Source of the DNA: an uncultured Clostridia bacterium
Lineage (GTDB): Bacteria > Bacillota > Clostridia > Oscillospirales > Acutalibacteraceae
Assembly (NCBI GenBank): GCA_947644325.1
Contig: CANRZD010000009.1
Coordinates: 1 to 33,562 of the forward strand
Reading direction: 5' to 3'
Length of the DNA stretch: 33,562 nucleotides
This document shows, piece by piece, positions 13,570 through 20,911 of this stretch. A program made the translations under genes and the position numbers. Within the stretch, counting starts at the first letter, position 1. Each line of letters starts with the position of its first letter. Below the pieces are notes generated by a model. It saw only the letters and a program-made list of their open reading frames with translations. It did not search any database and was not told the DNA's origin.

Positions 13570-14169
13570 TTACCGCCGGTAGCACCGGCATACCCGGGTG
13601 AAGGCTTCCTCCCCCGGCCCCACCAAGGGCGGCACGATGGTGCGGTAGACGCCCATAAGGGCCTCTTCCACCTGGCTGTCCGCTATGGCCCCGCCCTCTA
13701 GGGGGAGGACCATGATGCGGTACTCCACCCCGAAAAGATAGGAGCAGACCCCGGTCTCCCGGCAGCCGCAGCCCTTATAGAAGCGGATGCGCCGGGCGCG
13801 CTCTGCTGTTTCCTGGGGGGTCTTAGCGGACTCCAGGCTTTCCACCTCTATCAGGAGGAAAGGGGCCCCCGCCGGCCCCAGGGCTTCTTTCAGCCCCGGC
13901 AGGAACCGGGAGCCGATGCCCTGGCCCCGCCTGTCGGCGTCTACGGCGTAGTAGTCCAGCAGCACCGCCGGGGCCCCCTCCGCCATGGCAAAGGCCCCGT
14001 AGCCCGCAAGGCCCTTTTCATCGTAGCAGCCGAAGGAGCGGTAAAGCCCCGCCTGCGTCAGCTGCCGGATGCTGGAAAAGGGCCGCAGCTCACTGGGGGG
14101 GAAGTCCTCTTTCATGCGGGAATGATAAATTTCTTCCATTTCCATCAGGTTCAGTTCTTTTATTTCCAT
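13570..14169 (-). CDS. GNAT family N-acetyltransferase
   Basis: A 199-residue protein with a GNAT core: the DYYAVDADRRGQGIGSRFL segment holds the acetyl-CoA loop RRGQGIG, followed by LLIEVES and RIRFYKGCGCRE. It has a C-terminal extension of about 50 residues with several cysteines and a final RVCRCYRR. The substrate is unknown. The frame stays open to 14934, but the start is set at 14169 (MEIKEL) because of AAAGGAAAG upstream and the promoter at 14204-14232; the upstream part lies over the isomerase gene on the other strand. It precedes ilvN by 27 bases. Confidence 0.85.
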   Translation of the reverse strand: MEIKELNLMEMEEIYHSRMKEDFPPSELRPFSSIRQLTQAGLYRSFGCYDEKGLAGYGAFAMAEGAPAVLLDYYAVDADRRGQGIGSRFLPGLKEALGPAGAPFLLIEVESLESAKTPQETAERARRIRFYKGCGCRETGVCSYLFGVEYRIMVLPLEGGAIADSQVEEALMGVYRTIVPPLVGPGEEAFTRVCRCYRR

Positions 14170-14203
14170 AGTCTTTCCTTTCCGCTTTTCCACGTTCCCA
14201 GAC

Positions 14204-14232
14204 ATTATACCAAAAAAGGCCCGCCGGGGCAA
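14204..14232 (-). promoter_or_regulatory. Promoter for the acetyltransferase-ilvN operon
   Basis: On the minus strand, TTGCCC (14232-14227) and TATAAT (14209-14204) are spaced by 17 bases, with TGG before the -10 (extended -10). It is divergent from the promoter at 14265-14293. Confidence 0.75.
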
Positions 14233-14264
14233 GGGTGAAAATGGTGGAAAAGGCCGGATATCTG

Positions 14265-14293
14265 TTGCACTTTCGACAATTTTCCTATATAAT
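14265..14293 (+). promoter_or_regulatory. Promoter for the isomerase-GH25 run
   Basis: TTGCAC (14265-14270) and TATAAT (14288-14293) are spaced by 17 bases. The isomerase start is 42 bases downstream of the -10. Confidence 0.75.
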
Positions 14294-14334
14294 AAGGGTA
14301 TACTGCGGGCAAAGGCCCGATGGGAGGCGGCGAA

Positions 14335-15117
14335 ATGCTTTCGATCTTTGATTGGTTTGGCTACCAGCTGACCATGGAGGAGCGGTACGGTCTGATAAAA
14401 AAGGCCGGGTTTTCTCAGGTGATGATCTTGTGGGGGCACAGGCTGGGCCGGGGCGTAGACTACCGGCTGGCCCCGGAGATCGCCAGGGAGGCCGGGCTTG
14501 CCGTTGAAAATATACACGCGCCCACCGAGGGCCAGCACGCCCTGTGGCGGGATGACCTGACCGGCCAGAACGTGGAGCAGTGCTACGACATCTGCCTGGA
14601 GGACTGCCGGAGCCTGGGGGTGCCCACCCTGGTCATACATATCCCCGGGGATGACTGCCCCGTTACCCCCTCGGGCCTGCAGCGCATGCAGCGCCTGACC
14701 CAGCGGGCCGAGGACCTGGAGGTGAACCTGGCCCTGGAAAACGTGCAGAACGTGCGAAACCTCGGGGCGGTCTTCGGGGCCATCGGCTCCCCCCGGCTGG
14801 GGCTGTGCTATGACTGCTGCCACCACTATAACGGCGGGGTGGACACGGACATTCTGGAACTTTACGGGCGCCGGCTCATGGGCCTGCACCTGCACGACAA
14901 CAGCGGGGCCAGCCGCAGCTGCTGCGTACAGCACCGGCTGCCCTTTGACGGGGACATCCCCTGGGCCCAGGTCATGGAAAAGATAAGCGCCACCGGCTAC
15001 CGGGGCGCCACGGCCTTAGAGCCCATGTATTGGGATTATCAGGAGCTGCCGCCGGACGTCTTTCTCTACAGGGCCTTTGAAAAGGCCAAGAGCTTAGACA
15101 GGCTGCGGGGGCGGTAG
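14335..15117 (+). CDS. Sugar phosphate isomerase/epimerase (TIM-barrel, AP-endonuclease-2 fold)
   Basis: A 260-residue protein of the xylose-isomerase-like TIM-barrel family. Putative metal ligands are at strand ends: the glutamate in ALENV, the Asp/His cluster in YDCCHH, the histidines in LHLHDN and the glutamate in ALEPMY. Members isomerise or epimerise sugars or act on inositol derivatives; the substrate here is unknown. The start at 14335 is chosen because GGGAGG lies seven bases upstream; a 5-codon longer ATG at 14320 overlaps that site. It heads the unit followed by two GH25 proteins. Confidence 0.82.
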   Translation: MLSIFDWFGYQLTMEERYGLIKKAGFSQVMILWGHRLGRGVDYRLAPEIAREAGLAVENIHAPTEGQHALWRDDLTGQNVEQCYDICLEDCRSLGVPTLVIHIPGDDCPVTPSGLQRMQRLTQRAEDLEVNLALENVQNVRNLGAVFGAIGSPRLGLCYDCCHHYNGGVDTDILELYGRRLMGLHLHDNSGASRSCCVQHRLPFDGDIPWAQVMEKISATGYRGATALEPMYWDYQELPPDVFLYRAFEKAKSLDRLRGR

Positions 15118-15153
15118 GCTTTTTTGCGCGTTTCGGGAAAGGAGGAACAGTTT

Positions 15154-16044
15154 ATGGGAAACCCGGGCAGGAAGACCCTTTTTCTGGGCATAACCGTGGT
15201 GCTGGTGGTGCTCATCATCACCATCTCGGCTGTGATGCTGGCAAAAGGGCCCCGCCAGAGCTCGGTGGAGCTGCTGGAGAAAAACGGCGCCCAGGCCAAG
15301 GTCAACGACATGTACGAGGGGGACATGACCATCCCCTTCTGGAATATCCCGGTGAACACCTTCCCCCCTGAGGACTTCAAGGAGGACAAGGGGGTGGTGG
15401 CCTACACCGGGGGCGATTCCACTATCGGCATCAACGTGAGCCAGAAGATGGGGGACATCGACTGGGCGGCCGTTGCCGCCAGCGAAGTGGACTTTGCCAT
15501 GATACGGGTGGGCTTTCGCCAGAACGAAAAGGGCCGCATCACCCCGGACGCCAACTTTGAAGCGAACATGCAGGGCGCCGCGGACGCCGGGCTGCCGGTG
15601 GGGGTGTATTTCTACTCCAAGGCCGTCACCGACGCCGAGGCCGACGAGGAGGCCGCCTTTGTCCTAGAGCAGATACGCCCCTACAAGATGACCTACCCCG
15701 TGGCCTTCTACTGGGAGTACGACCGCAAGGACGACGGGGACGTAAACGAGAAGTCCCGCACGGTGCGGTGCAACGGGGACCAGGTCACCGGGTTTATCCA
15801 GACCTTCTGCAAGAAAGTGAAGACCGCGGGCTACAAGCCCTGCTTCTACAGCGACAAGGACATGGGCTATAACAGCCTGGACCTTTCCCGCATCGCCGAA
15901 TACGACATGTGGTACGCGGAGGCCCGGCCGGCCCCCAGCTTCTACTATGAATTCGACATGTGGCAGTACACCAAAGAGGGCGAGGTGCCGGGCATCAGCA
16001 ATACGGTGCCTGTGACCCTGTGCCTGAAGGAATATAAAAACTGA
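15154..16044 (+). CDS. GH25-like protein lacking catalytic aspartates (putative pseudo-muramidase)
   Basis: A 296-residue membrane-anchored protein with an N-terminal helix (about 9-30) and a GH25 fold from about residue 88. Compared with the intact paralogue immediately downstream, the first catalytic aspartate of the GIDVS motif is asparagine (N94 in GINVSQ), the aspartate of the DWE motif is tyrosine (Y186 in FYWE; E188 is kept), and the aspartate near the C-terminus (VDMN) is proline (P286 in TVPVT). The fold landmarks AGLPVGVYFYS and MWQYT are intact. It may bind peptidoglycan without cutting it, or have altered activity. The start at 15154 has AAAGGAGGAA upstream. A tandem duplication is the likely origin. 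Confidence 0.85.
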   Translation: MGNPGRKTLFLGITVVLVVLIITISAVMLAKGPRQSSVELLEKNGAQAKVNDMYEGDMTIPFWNIPVNTFPPEDFKEDKGVVAYTGGDSTIGINVSQKMGDIDWAAVAASEVDFAMIRVGFRQNEKGRITPDANFEANMQGAADAGLPVGVYFYSKAVTDAEADEEAAFVLEQIRPYKMTYPVAFYWEYDRKDDGDVNEKSRTVRCNGDQVTGFIQTFCKKVKTAGYKPCFYSDKDMGYNSLDLSRIAEYDMWYAEARPAPSFYYEFDMWQYTKEGEVPGISNTVPVTLCLKEYKN

Positions 16045-16068
16045 TATTTTTAACAGAAAGGGAACCCT

Positions 16069-16998
16069 ATGGCAACTCATAAGAAACGGCCCTCCCATAA
16101 GGCCGCCGTGCTGCTGCGGCGCTATCGGAAGTGGATGCTGCCCGCCTGCGCCCTTGTGGCCTTGGCCATCGTGCTGCTGGCCCTCCTTTACATCACCCAG
16201 TCGGCCCAGCCGGAGCCCGCGCCCCCTTCCTCCTTGATACCGGACAACATGCTGCAGATAAACGACCTGTACGAGGGCGTGCGGCTCATCCCTAAGTTCG
16301 ACCTGCCCCCCTGCAAGTACGACACGGACAAATTCCAGGACGAGGGGCGCTTTATCCGCTATGACGACGGCAAGGCTTTACGGGGCATCGACGTTTCGGA
16401 GTTCCAGGGGGCCATCGACTGGGGGCAGGTGCAGTCCTCCGGCATGGTGGACTTCGTGTTCATACGGGCGGGCTACCGGGGCATGACCCAGGGGCTTCTC
16501 ACCACCGACGAGCGCTTCGAGGAAAACTACCAGGGGGCGGTAGCAGCGGGGCTGCCGGTGGGGGTGTACTTCTTCTCCCAGGCCATCAGCGAGGCGGAGG
16601 CCCAGGCCGAGGCCGACTATGTGCTGGAGCTTTTAGACGGCCGGGACCTTACTTACCCCATTGTGTTCGACTGGGAGAACCCCATTCCCAGCGAGACCCT
16701 GCCCGCCGAGGACCTGCGGGCCTATGACGCAGAAGGCGCCGACGTGGCGGCCTACGGGGCGGCCTTCTGCAAAAGGGTGAAGGAGGCCGGCTACAAACCC
16801 TGCTTCTACACCAACAAGAACATGGGCTACCAGTTCTTTGACATGGACAAGGTGAAGGACGTGCCCATCTGGCTGGCGGAGTACAATAAGGCCCCCAGCT
16901 GGTACTATAACTTCCGCATCTGGCAGTACACGGACCAGGGCACGGTGCCGGGCATCAATACCACGGTGGACATGAACATCTGCTTTGACCCCTACTAG
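16069..16998 (+). CDS. GH25 family muramidase (lysozyme), membrane-anchored
   Basis: A 309-residue GH25 enzyme, which hydrolyses the MurNAc-GlcNAc bond of peptidoglycan. A basic N-terminus is followed by one transmembrane helix (about 24-43), placing the catalytic domain (about 104-309) outside the cell. Active-site residues match the family: D108 (GIDVSEFQG), D201 and E203 (VFDWE), and D301 (TVDMN). It is 24 bases after the degenerate paralogue and shares with it the pre-domain segment NDxYEG and the C-terminal WQYT...VPGI pattern, so they arose by tandem duplication. A strong terminator follows. Role in wall remodelling or spore-related lysis is inferred. Confidence 0.92.
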   Translation: MATHKKRPSHKAAVLLRRYRKWMLPACALVALAIVLLALLYITQSAQPEPAPPSSLIPDNMLQINDLYEGVRLIPKFDLPPCKYDTDKFQDEGRFIRYDDGKALRGIDVSEFQGAIDWGQVQSSGMVDFVFIRAGYRGMTQGLLTTDERFEENYQGAVAAGLPVGVYFFSQAISEAEAQAEADYVLELLDGRDLTYPIVFDWENPIPSETLPAEDLRAYDAEGADVAAYGAAFCKRVKEAGYKPCFYTNKNMGYQFFDMDKVKDVPIWLAEYNKAPSWYYNFRIWQYTDQGTVPGINTTVDMNICFDPY

Positions 16999-17005
16999 AC
17001 AGCGG

Positions 17006-17042
17006 GGGGCGGCAAGGCATCGCGCCTTGCCGCCCCTTTTTT
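17006..17042 (+). terminator. Strong intrinsic terminator after the GH25 genes
   Basis: A perfect 13-bp stem (17006-17018 with 17024-17036) around a 5-base loop is followed by six T. It ends three bases before the stop codon of the convergent bofA-like gene. Confidence 0.92.
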
Positions 17043-17044
17043 GT

Positions 17045-17221
17045 TTACAGCAGGAAGCCGTTGCACAGCACCAGCAGCGTCACCCCCGGTATGCCCAGAA
17101 GCCCGGCCCCCAAGACGCTCAGGCGGTTCACCGGCAGGAACACCCCGGTGTAGGGCCCGCACAGGTTCACAAGCGCCAAAGCCCCCAGCCCCAGCGCCGC
17201 CGACAGCAGAAAGCCTTTCAC
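17045..17221 (-). CDS. BofA-like protein (pro-sigma-K processing inhibitor family)
   Basis: A 58-residue hydrophobic protein, read from the sequence directly. It starts with GTG at 17221, preceded by AAAGGAC about eight bases upstream. Two membrane segments flank a central part. The family signature is clear: LVNLCG, then FLPVNRLSV and, near the end, AGLLGIPGVTLLVL, matching the BofA core G-x-x-x-PxN...LGxPG. BofA holds the SpoIVFB protease inactive in the mother-cell membrane of sporulating Bacillus; short Clostridia homologues are poorly studied. It lies 60 bases downstream of rnr on the same strand and is probably its last co-transcribed gene. The protein is shorter than the Bacillus one (87 residues), lacking the N-terminal extension. 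Confidence 0.8.
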   Translation of the reverse strand: MKGFLLSAALGLGALALVNLCGPYTGVFLPVNRLSVLGAGLLGIPGVTLLVLCNGFLL

Positions 17222-17281
17222 ATGACCCGTCCTTTCTCTTTTGGAGATGTCTTAGGGAAGCATATGAGCCGGGCCCTGTCT

Positions 17282-19498
17282 TTATGCCTCCTCTGGCATA
17301 AAGTCGATGCGCCCGGTGGCCACGTCGGCCCCGGCCACGATGATGGGCAGCTCATCCCCCATCATCAGCACCCGGCCCGAGCGCAGGTCCCGGTGCAGGA
17401 TCTCCCCGTCAAACTCGAAGTCCGCGCCCTCGAAGTCCTGCAGGCTCACAAAGCCCTCGGCGTTGTTTTCTAGCTTCACGAACACGCCCTTGGGCGTCAC
17501 CCCGCTGATGATGCCCAAGTGGTGCTCCCCTAAATGGGCCCGCATGTATTCGGCCATGTAGCAGTCCTCGGCGTCCCGCTCGCCGGTGACGGCCCGCACT
17601 TCGTTCTTGGAGGACTCAAAGGCCGACTCCTCGGCAAAGACAGCGTAGCGCTTCTTTATGACCGCCTTGTCCACCCCTGCCACCAGGTCGGTGAGGATGC
17701 GGTGGATGGAGGTATCCGGGTAGCGGCGGATGGGGGAGGTGAAGTGGCTGTATTCCCCCAGGGCCAGGCCGAAGTGGCCCAGCTCCTTGTGGTTATATTT
17801 GGCCTTTTCCATGGTGCGCAGAATGCGCTGGTTTACGAGCGACGCCCGGGGGGTGTCCTTCACCCGGTCCAGCACGGCGGCGAAGTCTACCGTAGTGGGG
17901 TCGCCCTTTTTGAGCTCTTTGCAGGGGATGCCCAGCTTGTCCAGCAGTTCATAGAGCTCCACCACCCGGTCGGGCTGGGGGCGCTCGTGCACCCGGTACA
18001 GGAAGGGGATGCCCGCGTCCAGAGAGGCCCGGGCGGCGGCGATATTGGCGCATATCATCAGCTGCTCAATCAGCTGCTCGGCAGGGCCCTGGGTGCGGGG
18101 CATCAGGTCGATGCACACGCCGTTTTCATCCAGCACGAACTTGGTTTCGTCGCTGGAAAGGTCCATCTCCCCCCGCTTTTTGGCCCGGGCCTGGAGCAGG
18201 TCGGCCAGTTCCTTTGTGCAGGCAAGGCTCTCTTTTACGGGGGCGTACTTATCTAAAATTTCTTGCCCGGCGGTGCCCGCCAGGATTTCGTTTACCTCTT
18301 TATACACGCCCCGCACCTTGGAGTTAATGACGGACTTGCAGAACTTGTAGCCGGTCATCTCCCCTTCAAAGTCGAACTCCATAAGGGCGGAGAAGGTGAG
18401 CTTCTCGGTGCCGGCGTTTAAGGAGCACACGCCGTTAGAGAGGGCCTCGGGCAGCATGGGGATCACCCGGTCCGCAAAGTACACGGAGGTGCCCCGCTTG
18501 TAGGCCTCCTGGTCGATGGGGGTCTTGGCCTTCACATAGTGGGACACGTCGGCAATGTGCACCCCCAGCCGGTAGCCGTACTCCGTCTTCTCCGCGGAGA
18601 CCGCGTCGTCCAGGTCCTTGGCGTCGGCGCTGTCGATGGTGAAGATGGGCCAGTCCCGCAGGTCCAGGCGGCTGTCGATGTCCTCTTTTGTGACGGTCAT
18701 TTTGGCGATCTCCTCCGCCTGGGCCATGACCTCCTGCGGGAACACCGTGGGGATGCCCACCCGCTCGATAATGGCGTCGGCGCAGACCCGGGCGCTGTGG
18801 CCCGTGCCGAAGACCATGCGCACCTCACACTGGGACCAGTCCCCCCGCTCGTCCTGCAGGGGAGTGATGAGCACCTTGTCGCCGTCTTTGGCGCCGTTTG
18901 CCTTTCCGGGCAGCACCCGCATGTCAAAGCGCACCGGGCCGTCGGGGGTGACGGTGACGCCCCCCTGCTCCCCTATGTGCACAGTGCCGGTGACGGCGCT
19001 TTCGCTGCGCTTTATGATGCGCTTTACGCGGCCGCTGGGGCCCCGGTCGCGCTTTTCCAGGCTGCCTATGAGGATCTCGTCCCCCACGAAGGCCCCCTTT
19101 AGGGCGCTGCCGGGGATGAAGATATCCTCTGTGCCCACCTTGGGGCGGGCGAAGCCGAACTTCTCTGACAATGAGACCAGGGTGGCCTCCACCTCTCCCG
19201 TGTGGGGGGAGAGCTTCACCCAGTGGTCCTTGTCCACCTCTACCTCCCCGGCCTCCTTGAGGCTGCGCAGGGAGTCGTAGAAGGCGTCCTTGTCCCGTAT
19301 GCCCGCCTCCCGCAGAAGGGACTTGGCGGGCACGCCGTCGCCCCCGCAGCGCTTTAAGGCCGCCACGATGAGCTTTTCCTCGATGGTCTTGGCGGCGCTT
19401 GGAAGCTCGTAGGGCTGCGAGGAGGACACCATCCTGGGGGCCCGCCCGCCGCTTCGGAATTTCCTGTTGCCGTTATTGCCGAATTTTTTTCGTTCCAT
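17282..19498 (-). CDS. rnr: Ribonuclease R
   Basis: A 738-residue 3'-5' exoribonuclease that degrades structured RNA. Domains: basic N-terminal tail (1-35), winged-helix segment (about 38-95), two cold-shock domains (about 100-270), the catalytic RNB domain with the metal-binding Asp cluster IDSADAKDLDDA (289-298) and HFTSPIRRYPD motif, and a C-terminal S1 domain (about 650-735) without the long basic tail seen in enterobacteria. No smpB follows, unlike in many Firmicutes. It is 36 bases downstream of murD and probably part of the ABC exporter-murD-rnr-bofA unit. Confidence 0.95.
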   Translation of the reverse strand: MERKKFGNNGNRKFRSGGRAPRMVSSSQPYELPSAAKTIEEKLIVAALKRCGGDGVPAKSLLREAGIRDKDAFYDSLRSLKEAGEVEVDKDHWVKLSPHTGEVEATLVSLSEKFGFARPKVGTEDIFIPGSALKGAFVGDEILIGSLEKRDRGPSGRVKRIIKRSESAVTGTVHIGEQGGVTVTPDGPVRFDMRVLPGKANGAKDGDKVLITPLQDERGDWSQCEVRMVFGTGHSARVCADAIIERVGIPTVFPQEVMAQAEEIAKMTVTKEDIDSRLDLRDWPIFTIDSADAKDLDDAVSAEKTEYGYRLGVHIADVSHYVKAKTPIDQEAYKRGTSVYFADRVIPMLPEALSNGVCSLNAGTEKLTFSALMEFDFEGEMTGYKFCKSVINSKVRGVYKEVNEILAGTAGQEILDKYAPVKESLACTKELADLLQARAKKRGEMDLSSDETKFVLDENGVCIDLMPRTQGPAEQLIEQLMICANIAAARASLDAGIPFLYRVHERPQPDRVVELYELLDKLGIPCKELKKGDPTTVDFAAVLDRVKDTPRASLVNQRILRTMEKAKYNHKELGHFGLALGEYSHFTSPIRRYPDTSIHRILTDLVAGVDKAVIKKRYAVFAEESAFESSKNEVRAVTGERDAEDCYMAEYMRAHLGEHHLGIISGVTPKGVFVKLENNAEGFVSLQDFEGADFEFDGEILHRDLRSGRVLMMGDELPIIVAGADVATGRIDFMPEEA

Positions 19499-19534
19499 AC
19501 TCTTTTCTTTCCCGGGGAGTCGCCCCGCGTCTCT

Positions 19535-20911
19535 TTATGAAAGGGCGTTCACAAGCTCTTTGAAATGGTGCCCGCGTACCTCGAAGTTGGGGTAAAGGTC
19601 AAAGGCCGCCGAGGCCGGGGACAGGGACACCACGTCCCCGGGGGCCGCTTCCCTTTGGGCCAGGGCCACGGCTTCCTCCATGGTCTTGGCGTGAAGGATC
19701 ACCGGCGCGCCCTCCCTATAATTGGGTGCATGGCGCACGGCCTCCTCGATCTTCGGGCCCGTGGCCCCCAGAAGGATGAGGGCCTTGACCTTGTCGCACA
19801 CCACGGGACCCAGGGGGTCGTAGGGGATGTGCTTGTCGTACCCGCCGCAGATGAGCAGAATCTTCTCCTTATAAAGGGAGAGGGTGCCCGAAATGGTGCG
19901 GGTGGGGGAGCTGGCAATGGAGTCGTTGTAGTACTTGACCCCGTGAAGCTCCCGCACGAGCTCGGCCCGGTGCTCCACCCCGCCGAACTCCTTTGCTACC
20001 TTGCGGATGTTCTCACGGCTTACGTCCCCCCACACGGCGGCGACAGCGGCCATAGTGTTTTCCACGTTATGCCAGCCGGGTATCTTGATATCGCTGACCT
20101 TCAGCGCTTCCTCCCCGTTTACGAAGATGGTCTCCCCGTCGCAGAAGACGCCTCGCTCCGGCTTTTCTTTGCGGCTGAAAAGCCAGGTGTCGCCCCGGGT
20201 CTCCTGGGCGAAAGAGGCCGTTATCCCGTTGTCGGCGTTTAAGACCGTGCGGGAGAAGGCGTTTTGGTGCCGGTATATGTTGCGCTTTGCGTCGATGTAC
20301 TCCTCCATGTCCTTGTGCACGTCCAGGTGGTTGGGGGAAAGGTTCGTGACCACCGCCACCTGGGGGGCCTGCCGCATGGAGATGAGCTGGAAGCTGGAAA
20401 GCTCCGCCACGGCGCAGTCTGTGGGGGCGATGGACTCTATCTCCGGCAGAAGGGGCTTTCCGATGTTCCCGCCCAGATGGACGGTCTTCCCCTCTGCCTT
20501 CAGAAACTCCGAGATCAGGGTGGTGGTGGTGGTCTTGCCGTCGCTGCCGGTGACGGCGTAAATTTTGCAGGGGCACAGGTCAAAGAAGACCTCCAGCTCG
20601 CTGGTGACCGCCTGCCCCCGGGCCCGGGCCTGTGTAAGCTCCGGCAGATGGTATTTCATGCCCGGCGTGCGGAAGATCACGTCCTCCGTGAGGTCCGCAA
20701 GATAATCCTCCCCCAGCACCATGGGCACCCCCAGGGCTGTGAGCTCTTTACCGTTTTCCCCCAGCTCCTCCAGGGCCCGGCGGTCCCGGGCGGAGACGAT
20801 GGCACCTTTCTCCTTAAAGAGCCTTATCAGCGGCATATGGCTGCGGGCAATGCCGCAGAAGGCCACCCGGCGGCCCCGCAGGGCCGCGAAAAACGCGTCA
20901 CTCTTGTTCAT
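19535..20911 (-). CDS. murD: UDP-N-acetylmuramoyl-L-alanine--D-glutamate ligase
   Basis: A 458-residue cytoplasmic Mur ligase adding D-glutamate to UDP-MurNAc-L-Ala using ATP. It shows the ATP loop GSDGKTTTT (122-130), the ENTMAAVAAVWG central-domain motif and the YNDSIASSPTRT motif of the C-terminal domain. The gene lies outside a mraY-murG division cluster. Its start overlaps the end of the ABC exporter gene by 14 bases, so the two are translationally coupled. Confidence 0.94.
   Translation of the reverse strand: MNKSDAFFAALRGRRVAFCGIARSHMPLIRLFKEKGAIVSARDRRALEELGENGKELTALGVPMVLGEDYLADLTEDVIFRTPGMKYHLPELTQARARGQAVTSELEVFFDLCPCKIYAVTGSDGKTTTTTLISEFLKAEGKTVHLGGNIGKPLLPEIESIAPTDCAVAELSSFQLISMRQAPQVAVVTNLSPNHLDVHKDMEEYIDAKRNIYRHQNAFSRTVLNADNGITASFAQETRGDTWLFSRKEKPERGVFCDGETIFVNGEEALKVSDIKIPGWHNVENTMAAVAAVWGDVSRENIRKVAKEFGGVEHRAELVRELHGVKYYNDSIASSPTRTISGTLSLYKEKILLICGGYDKHIPYDPLGPVVCDKVKALILLGATGPKIEEAVRHAPNYREGAPVILHAKTMEEAVALAQREAAPGDVVSLSPASAAFDLYPNFEVRGHHFKELVNALS

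Noticed and set aside
14170-14934. Upstream extension of the acetyltransferase frame to 14934
   Set aside because: It covers the isomerase gene on the other strand and has no family similarity; the ribosome site and promoter fit 14169.
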